DNA of 64,000 nt, from NCBI RefSeq assembly GCF_032854445.1, contig NC_088295.1, positions 94,359,805-94,423,804 on the forward strand, read 5' to 3'. This document shows positions 30,501 through 42,500 of the stretch, one piece after another. The notes beneath the pieces are model-generated. The model made no database searches. It was given only the letters and a program-made list of their open reading frames with translations, and was not told the origin of the DNA. Made by a program: the position numbers and the translations under genes. The stretch's first letter is position 1; each line of letters begins with the position of its first letter. This DNA comes from Liolophura sinensis (lineage: Eukaryota > Mollusca > Polyplacophora > Chitonida > Chitonidae).

Positions 30501-33500
30501 AATCTGGCTCTGGTCCTGCAGTTTAGAGCCCTCACCTGTAAATTTGGTTATGCTCCTGTAGTTTAGAGCCCTCATCTGTACAGCCTGGCTCTGGCCCTGT
30601 AGTTTAGAGCCCTAATCTCTATAGTCTGGCTCTGATCCTGTGGTTTAGAGCCCTCACCTGTACAGTCTGGCTCTGATGCTATGGCTTAGAACTCTCAACT
30701 GTCCAGCCTGGCTCTGGTCCTGTACAGTCTGACTCTGGCCTTGTAATTTAGAGCCCTCACCTGTACAATCTTGCTCTAGCCCTGTAGTTTAGAGCCCTCA
30801 CCTGTACAACCTGGTTCTGGTCCTGCAGTTTACAACCCTCACCTGTACAGTCTGGCTCTGGCCCTATAGTTCAGAGCCCTCATCTGTACAGCCTGACTCT
30901 AGCCCTATAGTTTAGATCCCTCATCTCTACAGCCTGACTCTGGCCCTATAGTTTAGAGCCCTCATCTCCACAGTCTGGCTCTGATCCTGTGGTTTAAAGC
31001 CCTGACCTATACATTGTGGCTCTAGCCCTATAGTTTAAAACCCTCATCTCCACAGTCTGGCTCTGATCCTGTGGTTTAGAGCCCTCAACTGTACAGTCTA
31101 GTTCTGGTCCTGTAGTTTACAGCCCCTCACCTGTACAGCCTGGCTCTGGCCGTATAGTTCAGAGCCCTCATCTGTACAGCCTGACTCTAGCCCTATAGTT
31201 TAGAGCCCTCATCTCCACAGTCTGGCTCTGATCCTGTGGTTTAGAGCCCTCATCTGTACAGCCTGACTCTGGCCCTATAGTTTAGAGCCCTCATCTGTAC
31301 AGCCTGACTCTGGCCCTATAGTTTAGAGCCCTCAACTGTACAGTCTAACTTTGGCTCTATAGTTTAGAGCCCTTAACTGTACAGTCTGGCTCTGATCCTG
31401 TGGTTTAGAGCCCTCACCTGTACAGCCTGGCTCTGGCCCTGTAGTTTACAGCCCTCACCTGTACAGCCTGGCTCTGGCCCTGTAGTTTAGAGCCCTCACC
31501 TGTACAGCCTGGCTCTGGCCCTATAGTTTAGAGCCCTCACCTGTACAGCCTGGCTCTGGCCCTATAGTTTAGAGCCCTCACCTGTACAGCCTGGCTCTGG
31601 CCCTATACTTTAGAGCCCTCATTTCAACAGTCTGCCTCTGGCCCTATACTTTAGAGCCCTCATTTCAACAGTCTGGCTCTGAGCCTGTGGTTTAGAGCCC
31701 TCACCTGTACAGTCTGGTTCTGGTCCTGTAGTTTAGAGCCCTCATCTGTACAGCCTGACTCTGGCCCTATAGTTTAGAGCCCTCATCTGTACAGCCTGAC
31801 TCTGGCCCTATAGTTTAGAGCCCTCATCTGTACAGCCTGACTCTAGCCCTATAGTTTAGAGCCCTCATCTGTACAGCCTGACTCTGGCTCTATAGTTTAG
31901 AGCCCTCATCTGTACAGCCTGACTCTAGCCCTATAGTTTACAGCCCTCACCTGTACAATCTGGCTCTGGCCCTATAGTTTAGAGCCCTCACCTGTACAAT
32001 CTGGCTCTGGCCCTATAGTTTAGAGCCCTCACCTGTACAGCCTGGCTCTGGCCCTGTAGTTTAGAGCCCTCACCTGTACAGTCTGTCTCTGGTGCTATAG
32101 CTTAGAGCCCTCAACTGTCCAGTCTGGCTCTGGTCCTATAGTTTAGTGCCCTCACCAGTGCAGTCTGGCTCTGGTCCTGTAGTTTACAGCCCTCACCTGT
32201 ACAATCTGGCTCTGATCCTGTAGTTTACAGCCCTCACCTGTACAATCTGGCTCTGGTCCTATAGTTTAGTGCCTTCACCAGTACAGTCTGGCTCTGGCCC
32301 TGCAGTTTACAGCCCTCACCTGTACAGTCTGGCTCTGGCTTTGTAATTTAGAGCCCTCACCAGTACAGTCTAGCTCGGGCCTTGTAATTTAGAGCCCTCA
32401 CCAGTACAGTCTAGCTCGGGCCTTGTAATTTAGAGCCCTGACCTATACATTCTGGCTCTGGCCCTGTAGTTTAGAGCTCTCACTTGTATACTCTGGCTCT
32501 GGCCCTGTAGTTTAGAGCCCTCACCTGTACAGTCTGGCTTTGGCCCTAGAGTTTAGAGCCCAACTTTAGAGCCCTCACATGGACATTCTGGCTCTGACTT
32601 TGTTCGCTGGTGATTGGACGCTAAATGTATGATTAGGTAAAGTAATCAGGCTAGCTGTAGGCCTACGTTCGTTTTAACATAAAGATCTTAACGAGAACTG
32701 TCTATGTGAGAGCTCGGTAATCATCCAGGTCGGGAAAGAATGGACATACGCTTTGTGTACAAGAATAGTTTTCTTACGGTTCAGTGTCCCCGTGTCAGAC
32801 TTCTGTCTGGCGGTCCCTCTCGCCTTCATACATGCATTACGTAATACCTACGTCATAGCACCAAGTGATACGTTTACCTGTCTGTTCAGTCTAAGGCGAT
32901 TATGGAGCCTCCTACTGAATTTGATCGTTTTGTTAGAACTGTGTCAGCTTAAAGCAACGATGCGGCTTCGTTGAGAATTCAATTGTGCAGTTATTACGGG
33001 ATAATATATATCAGCATACAAGAAGGCAAAAACCACAGATGTTGACATTTTTCTTTGTCTTTTCAGATATGCGCTAGTTGTATATTATCGGCCTAAATTA
33101 ACGCACGAGAATGGAGTTTTGCTCGACTGAATTCGTTGACACAACACGAAAGGTAAACACAGCAGACAGCCACTGAAGGATGTATATTGTATCGACAGTG
33201 ACCAGGCCGACCGGCAGACCTCCACACGTAGGTAAATTGTACGACCAGAGCAAATGAGGAGTCCCTCAAGAGAACGCCCAGAGGAGAGACAGAGTACGCC
33301 CTGAGTACGAGAAATCATCCAGTCAATTTGCTTTTGGGCGAGAACAATTCCCTATGTGTACAGTCTGGCTCTGGCTCTGGCTCTGCAGTTCAGAGCTCTT
33401 ACCTGTACAGTTTGGCTCTGGCTCTGTCTTTGGCTCTGCATTTCAGAGCTCTTATTTGTACAGTCTGGCTCAGACTGCAGTTTAGAGGTTTTACCTGTAC

Positions 33501-36500
33501 AGTCTGGCTCCTACTGCAGGTTAGAGCTCTTACCTGTACAGTCTGATTCCGACTGCAGTTTAGAGCCTTCGCCTGTACAGTAGACTCTGACCTGTACAGT
33601 CTGGCTCCAACTGCAATTTAGAGCTCTTATATATACAGTCTGACTCTGACTGCAGTTCAGAACTCTTACCTGTGCAGTCTGGCTCTGCGTAGCCCGGAGC
33701 ACACACACACTCCCCTGGGGATTTACAGGTGCCTCCGTTTGAGCAGCCTCCTGAATCTGGTCCCCCGCAGTCAGCTGGCGAGAGAAGAACAGGTAGATTA
33801 CAATACATGTACTTATTCACGTCATGCTTATAATCACTGTACATATATTGTGTCGGCTTATTAAAAACACTGTACATATATTGTGTCTGCTTATTATAAA
33901 CACCGGTAAGTGGGAAGGTCTGGCAGCAGCCTGCGGATTGGCTCTGCCTGGCTTCCTCCCACCCTTATGCTGGCCGCCGTCGTATAAGCGAAATATTCTT
34001 GGGTACGACCTAAAACACCAATCAAATAAATAAATAAATAAATATTATAAACACATTACGTGGGACGGTTTTTCAGCAACACGTGGATGATTGTGGGTTT
34101 CCCCCGGTCTCTGCTTCGTTTCCTCCCACCATAATTCTGGTCGCCATCGTATAAGTGAAATATTCTTGACTACGGCGTAAGACACCAATCAAATAAATAA
34201 ATAAATAAATATTGTAAACACTGTACATATGTTGTGTCTGCTTATTATAAACACTGAACATATGTTCTGTCTGCTTATTATAAATACTGTACATATGTTG
34301 TGTCTGCTTATTATAAACACTGTACATATGTTGTGTCTGCTTATTATAAACACTGTACATATGTTGTGTCTGCTTATTATAAACACTGTACATATGTTGT
34401 GTCTGCTTATTATAAACACTGTACATATGTTGTGTCTGCTTATTATTAACTCTGAACATATGTTGTGTCTGCTTATTATAAACACTGTACATATGTTGTG
34501 TCTGCTTATTATAAACACTGAACATATGTTGTGTCTGCTTATTATAAACACTGAACATATGTTGTGTCTGCTTATTATAAACACTGAACATATGTTGTGT
34601 CTGCTTATTATAAATACTGTACATATGTTGTGTCTGCTTATTATTAACTCTGAACATATGTTGTGTCTGCTTATTATAAACACTGTACATATGTTGTGTC
34701 TGCTTATTATAAATACTGCTTGTGTATGGAGTTCTAGTCTAAATTAAACAGGAGGTCTTCATGGGTTCCAGTCCTACCTAAGCAGATACATGACTGGGGT
34801 CTCAGTGATACTTAAGCAGGGGGCGTGTATGGGGTTCAAGTCTTACCAAAGGAAGGGCATAAATGGGGTCCCGGCCCTACCTAAGTAGTAGACATGTTTC
34901 GGGTTCCAGTCTTACCTAAGCAGGAGACCTGTATGGGGTCCCAGTCTTTCCTAAGCAGGGGGCGCGTATGGCGTCCCAGTCTTACCTAAGCAGGGCGCAT
35001 GTATGGGGTCCCAGTCTTACCTAAGCAGGAGGCATGTATGGGGTCCCTGTCTTTCCTAAGCAGGGGGCGCGTATGGCGTCCCAGTCTTTCATAAGCAGGG
35101 GACGCGTATGGGGTCCCAGTCTTACCTAAGCAGGAGGCATGTATGGGGTTCCAGTCTTCCCAAAGGAAGAGGCGTGTATGCAACTCAAGATTTACCGAAG
35201 GAGGAGGCGTGTATGTGGTCCCAGTCCTACATGAGCAAGAGGGCGTGTAAGGGGTTTCAGTCCTACTAAGCAGGAGGCGTATATGGCGTACCAGTCTTAC
35301 CTCAGTAGGAGGCGTGTATGTGGTTCCAGTCTTCTCAAAGCAAGAGGCGTGTATGGAGTTCAAGTCTTACCGAAGCAGGAAGCGTGTATGAGGTTCAAGT
35401 CTTCCCAAAGCAGGAAGCGTGTATGAGGTAGGACTGGTCCTAGCTAAGCAGGAGGTGTGTATGAGGTCCAGTCTTACTTCAGCAGGAGGCGTGTATGTGG
35501 TTCATATCTTCCCAAAGCAGGAAGGGTGTATGAAGTTCAACCCTTACCTAAGCAGGAGGCGTATATGGGGTACCAGTCTTACCTAAGCTGAAGGCGTATA
35601 TGGGGTCCCAGTCTTTCCTAAGCAGGAGGCGTGTATGGGGTCCCAGTCTTACCTAAGCAGGGCGCATGTATGGGGTCCCAGTCTTACCTAAGCAGGAGGC
35701 ATGTATGGGGTTCCAGTCTTCCCAAAACAAGAGGCGTCTATAGAGTTCAAATCTTACCGAAGCAGGAGGCGTGTATGAGGTTTCAGTCATACCTAAACAG
35801 GAGGCGTGTATGGGGTTCCAGTCTTTCATAAGCATGAGGCGTGAATGGGGTCTCATTCTTACCTAGGCAGGATGCGTGTATGGGGTCGCAGTCTTACCTA
35901 AGAAGGAGGCGTGTATGGGGTTCCAGTCTTCCAAAGCAGGAGGTGTGTATCAGGTAGGACTGGTCCTAACCAAGCAAGAGGTGTTTATGAGGCCCAGACT
36001 TACCTAAGCAGGAGGGGTGTATGGGGTCCCAGTGGTACCTGAGCAGGAGGCGTGTATATGGTTCAAGTCTTCCAAAGCAGGAGGCGTATATTGGGTCCTA
36101 GTCCTACCTAAGCAGGAAGGGTGCTTGGGGTTCAAGTCGTAACTAAGCAGGAGGGGTGTATGAGGTCCCAGTCGTACCTAAGAGGGGGTGTGTAATAAGG
36201 CCCCAGTCTTAACTACATGTAAGCATGAGGCATGTATGAGATTCAGTCCTACCCATGCAAGAGGCATGAATGGATCTCAGTCTTACTTTACAAAGGGCGT
36301 GTTATGGGGTCCCACTCTCACCTTAGTAGGAGCCGTGAATGGGGTTGCAGGCTTACCTAAGCAAGAGGCGTGTTTGGGGTTCCAGAGGAATCCATCATCA
36401 CACCTGCACAGGTAGGAACCGCGGGTGTTTTCACAGGTCTCGGAGGAGCAGCCAGCAATGCCTCGCTCACACTCGTCAATATCTGTGGGAAAAGAGAAAC

Positions 36501-39500
36501 AAGTCATGCTTGAGAGACTTAAGGATGAAGTACAAAAACTATCACATGTATTCATCACTTTGCAATATCTGCCAATTTTTCTCGTTTTCTTTTTTGCCTG
36601 ATCTCTACAGTTCTATTGACCTTGGACAGGTGTTTTGAGATTGTACGGGAGGTAGGTTGACATCCCCCTGAAAAAATAATGTTTCAGCACCAAACATGGT
36701 ATTTTATGACATTCATAGGCTTCTATAAATGCACTTTTTTCGAAATTTTCATTCCTTTCTGGTGGATTATTAAGAAAACTTTAGGTCACATGGTAACACT
36801 TGGCAAATAGGACCGCAAAATACTAGAAACCTTTAATAAGAAGACGCTTAACATTTCAAGGTCATATTACATGTACATTGTTTCTAACCTTTGCAGACTG
36901 AAGAAACTACAATCCGGACAATCAAAAGCCAATCCCAGCCCCCCCCCCCCACACACCTTCAAACCCCAAACATTTCAAAAATGAATAAAACTATATGCAT
37001 AGTGAGAAACAGAACATTGAGTACAACATCATGATAATGAAATATGTCTCCAGCTTGCCCCTTTAGCTGTATGCATGAAAAGCATTATTACGCTGTGTAC
37101 CTGAATGGGGGTAACCGTGGGGAGTCCTAATAATAATCAGGTTATTAGTACGCATGTAGATATGCTTAGATGATAGAAAGATATACACCAAGTGTCTGGG
37201 ACATCAGTGCAATACTTAAGCAGGCGGTGCATGGACAAAATCTGTGTGCAATATAGTACTGCACTACGTACTTGAACCGCAATAGTTGTGAAAATAATTA
37301 CCTGATTGTAATTAAACTAAAACATGCAGAAATTTAAATGATAGGGAAGATGTATTCTACGATTCATGGATTAGGTTCTGTACTTTAGGAAGAGTTGCTT
37401 GGACAAAATCCAAATTCACGGAAAGGCACTATTACACGAAGTCCTAAAATGGGGCTGATTCTGAATTCGATGGGACCATTGCCATTAAACTTAAGCATGT
37501 ACAAGGTCAGATGATAGGCAAGATGTATGTTGCAGTAGTTTGGGAGGAGATGCATGGATAAAAATTGTGTCTACAGGCAGACGGACAGACAGACAGGATG
37601 ATCCCAGTATAGTCACCCACCCCCCGCCATCCACACCTTAATATGTTTTTTTTTTTGGGGGGGGGGGGGCGATAAATTATCATATATTACCATATCTTAT
37701 GTGATGAATGGGAATAAAGTAACCACATCTTATCATCAAAGACTTACCTGTGCTGTCAATACGGATCTCTCTATTAATTATCATCAAAGACTTACCTGTG
37801 CTGTCAATACGGATCTCTCTATTAATTATCATCAAAGATTTACCTGCGCAGTCATTTCCCTCGTATCCATCGGCGCAGCTACATACCCCTGGTGTCTCAC
37901 AGACCCCACCATTCGGACACACACCTGGCTCTTCCTGTCCACAAACGGCTACAACAATACCATTATCATATAAAAAATTCATTTACATGTAAAGGTTGAT
38001 GTAATAACGGGGGCTTCCGTGGCCGAGGGGGTTAGCACGCCAGCACGGCGCAATGACCAGGAGGCTCCATAAATGTGGTCGCTGTAAGTTCAAATCGAGC
38101 TCATGCTTGCTTCCTCTCCGGCCGTAAGTGGGAAGGTCTTCCAGCAACCTGCGGATGGTCGTGGGTTTCTCTACGGCTATGTCCGGTTTCCTCCCACAAT
38201 AATGCTGGTCCCCGTCATATAAGTTAAACACCAATCAGAGAAATAAATGAAATCATGTAACAACAGGAGGGTGAGAACGGTGTGGTTCTGTCAGATTTAG
38301 TGCATGTCCAGTTTGTAATAAACCCCTCTGACTTTGACGCAAGGATTTAGTCGGCCAGGTTCAGTCACATACAAGAGGTTAGTTAATGCTTCGTCCGTGT
38401 GTGTTAGTAGTCTTACCGCTGTCTAAACACCATTTCCTTTCCTAAGTCTGAGATCTGTCTTACCGCCATCTAAACACACCATTTCCTTTCCTAAGTCTGA
38501 GGTCTGTCTTACGCTATCTAAACACCATTTCCTTTCCTAGTCTGAGGTCGGTCTTACCGCTATCTAAACACCATTTCCTTTCCCTAAGTCTGAGGTCTAT
38601 CTTACTGCCATCTAAACACCATTCCTGTCGAGAGTCTGAGGTCTGTTTTACTGTCATCTAAACACCATTTCCTGTCGTTATTCTGAGGTCTCCCATGTAC
38701 AGACAGCTCGTAAAATCTGATGTCATCATATAGGCCTACATGTACAAAACAGCTCGTGAATCCTGAAGGGATCATATAGGTGTACATGTACAGAAAGCTC
38801 GTGAGTCCTGATGGGATCATATAGGCCTACATGTACAGACAGCTCGTGAATCCTGATATCATCATATAGGCGTACATGTACAGACAGCTCGTGAGTCCTC
38901 GTGAAAGGTGAGCATGATCGTAATAATAGCTAGTACAGATTGTTGTTGTTGTTGTAAAGGTTTTCACCATGAAAATCCTGAATACTTTTTAGCCACGCTC
39001 TAAATATGAAATAGCTGTGCATACTGATGAAGACACACCTCCACCAATGACCACTAGATCCTACAGACAGCTCATAAACACTGATTACGCGACCCGTCTG
39101 TTTCTATCAGAGCATCCAATACTTCTGATAGAGCTACAAGTACCAGTGATCTAACTGGATGGTCTTTTGTCAATGACTGCCCTTTAAATGCCCAGCTAAA
39201 AAGTTTTAACTTCTGTCACAGCAGTCAGGTTTATCTTACCTTTAAATGCCTTAAGGGCGGACCATCCAGGAGTAACCCAGTCACTTACATGTACTTTGTA
39301 CCTTTACAGACCTTAAAAACGACAACAACAGGAGTAACCCTGCTCACAGTCACACCTGTAAGAGCCTGGCAGGTTGTGACAGCCCAGGTACTTACCTTTA
39401 CAGGCCTTAAGGACAGCCACCCAAGAGTAGCCTGCTCAAAGTCACACCTGTAGGTGTTGGGAAGGTTGTGACAGCCCAGGTACTTACATTGTATACAGGC

Positions 39501-42500
39501 CTTAAGGACGACCACCCAGGAATAACCTTGCTCACAGTCGCACCTCTAGGTGCCTGGCAGGTTGTGACAGCCCAGGTACTTACCTTCACAGGACAAGGAC
39601 GACCACCCAGGAATAACCCTGCTCACAGTCACACCTGAATGAGCCTGGCAGGTTGTGACAGTCCTGGTATTTACCTTTACAGGCCTTAAGGACGACCACC
39701 CAGGAATAACCCTGCTCATAGTCACACGTAGGTGCCTGGCAGGTTGTGACAGCCCAGGTACTTACCTTTACAGGCCTTAAGGACAGCCACCCAAGAGTAA
39801 CCTGCTCACAGTCACACCTGTAGGTGTTGGAAAGGTTTGTGATAGCCCCCGTACTTACAATGTACCGTTACAGGCCTTAAAGACGATCACCCAGGAATAA
39901 CCTTGCTCACAGTCGCACCTCTAGGTGCCTGGCAGGTTGTGACAGAGCAGGTACTTACCTTCACAGGACTTAAGGACGACCACCCAGGAATAACCCTGCT
40001 CACAGTCACACCTGAATGAGCCTGGCAGGTTGTGACAGTCCTGGTATTTACCTTCACAGGCCTTAAGGACAGCCACCCAAGAGTAACCTGCTCACAGTCA
40101 CACCTGTAGGTGTTGGAAAGGTTGTGATAGCCCCCGTACTTACAATGTACCTTTAAAGGCCTTAAGGACGACCACCCAGGAATAACCCTGCTCACAGTCA
40201 CACCTGTAAGCGCTGGGCAGGTTGTGACAGCCCAGGTTCTTACCTTTACAGGCCTTAAGGACAGCCACCCAGGAGTAACCTTGCTCACAGTCACACCTGT
40301 AGGTGCCTGGTAGGTTGTCACAGCCCAGTTCACACACAGACGCTGTCCCTGCACATTCATCCACGTCTGCAATGGAACAAGAGTGTCTCATGAATTTATC
40401 ATACACTATAGTAGCCTTTGTAAAAAGCAATCATGACACAAATCCTCACAACACAACAATCATCACGCAAATCCACGCAACACAACAATCATCACACAAA
40501 TCACGCAACACAAAAATCATCACACAAATCTACGCAACACAACAATCATCACGCAAATCCACGCAACACAACAATCATCACGCAAATCCACGCAACACAA
40601 CAATCATCACACAAATCCACGCAACACAACAATCATCACGCAAGTCCACGCAACACAACAATCATCACGCAAATCCTTGCAACACAACAAACACAAACAA
40701 ATCTCCACACCATGAAACACACACCGTTATCCCCACAACACCATAAATAAAGAGATATCCGCACAACACGTGAAACACACAGATAGCCCCACAACACGAT
40801 AAACACACACATATCCCTAGAACACAGTAGACAGGTATGCCCACAACACTATAACAACTCAGATATCACCACGACACGATAAACACACAGATATTCCTTA
40901 CGTTGCTTATTAGTTCCTGTATATTTCATTACAGAAATACAGTCTTAGGTTAATGTACATAGGTTATCAGTCGTTTTCTGCTCGATGACAAGCCAAAAAT
41001 TTCAAATAACTAAATAGATGGAAATCACAAATATGGCCGACTTACCACAGAGACTCACACTGACGCCAGATAGGGAGAAGTTCCCACACAAATATGACCG
41101 ACTTACCACAGGGAGTCACACTGACGCCACATTACGAGAAGTTCCCACACAAATATGGCCGACTTACCACAGAGAGTCACACTGACGCCACACAGGGAGA
41201 AGTTCCCACACTCGTTAATGTCTGAAATAGATCCGTGATACACAGCTAGTTGAGATAGGGGATACACTAAGCAGTATAACACAGACCTAACCTAATGTCT
41301 GAAATAGATCCGTGAAACACGGCCAGTTGAGACAGGCGATACACTGAGCCGTAACAACACAGACCTAACGTAATGTCTGAAATAGATCAGTGATACACAG
41401 CCAGTTTAGATAGGGGATACACTGAGCAGTACTAACACAGACCTAACCTAATGTCTGAAATAGATCCGTGAAACACAGCCATTTGAGATAGGAGATACAC
41501 TGAGCAGTGCGAACGCAGAGTCACACACATGTACACAACCTAATCTAATGTCTGAAATAGATCAGTGGTACACAGCCAGTTGAGACAGGCGATACACTGA
41601 GCAGTACTAACACAGACCTAACCTAATGTCTAAAATAGATCAGTGGTACACAGCCAGTTGAGATAGGGAATATAACATATATGTAGTCAAATCCATGTAC
41701 ACAACCTAACCTAGTCACACACATGTACATAACCTAACCTAATGTTAAAAAAGAGGATATACCATATATGTAGTCGAACACATGTTAAAATAGAGGATAT
41801 AGCACATACATAGACAAACACATGTACACAACCTCACCAAGGACCTGACAAGTTCAAGAAGAAACATGTACAACTCAAATAAATGGGATTCGGTACAATA
41901 CAAAAATACAAGCACAGAAGTTCCCACAAACCAGAAGACATTCAACCCACCTCCTTATTCAGTTCAATTTGTAAAGCAGTTTATTTTACAACCGATTTGC
42001 TAGTTCAGTGAAATCCAACCGTTCATTAAAACCTCGAGTTCACAAAGTTTAGGTCAGGATACTGGCCATGCTTTGGGAGCCAGTGAAGCACTAGCTACTA
42101 AGGGGAAATAACCAACTTCATGTTTCATTAGTGAGACAGTGCATCTGCTTGGAGTTACAAACTGTAGTTTTATAACTGGCTTTTCACACACTATCTCACA
42201 ATATCAGTCATCTTCCGCCATACACAGTGAGGAAGTATTTCTTAGTCCCATGGCTGAGAGAAACCAGCAGATAACTGTAACATTTAATAGTATGAGTGGG
42301 TGAGTGGTCAAGTAAGCCTCCCCGCCCGAGCTATTATACTGTCATGGGTTAACCAGTCGTTGCACTAACCCCTTAATGCTAAACGCCAAGATACACCTTC
42401 CTCTTTTAAGGTCTAAAGTGTGAGCGTGGATCCACCGCCTTCGAATCGGGTGCATTCAATAAAGTGAGAGTGCATGTGAGTGTGTATCTGCGTAAGGTTG

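Larger units (their letters stand above)
33830..34715. repeat. 33-bp array, about 17 units, holding two SINEs
   Basis: Core ACTGTACATATGTTGTGTCTGC. Interrupted at 33904-34043 and 34056-34211 by SINE copies. Multiple of 3, so both strands show long ORFs. Confidence 0.92.

Noticed and set aside
32753-33318. Short ORFs on both strands in the 0.77-kb unique block
   Set aside because: 73 and 77 codons, no domain recognised, no evidence of splicing into the EGF gene.
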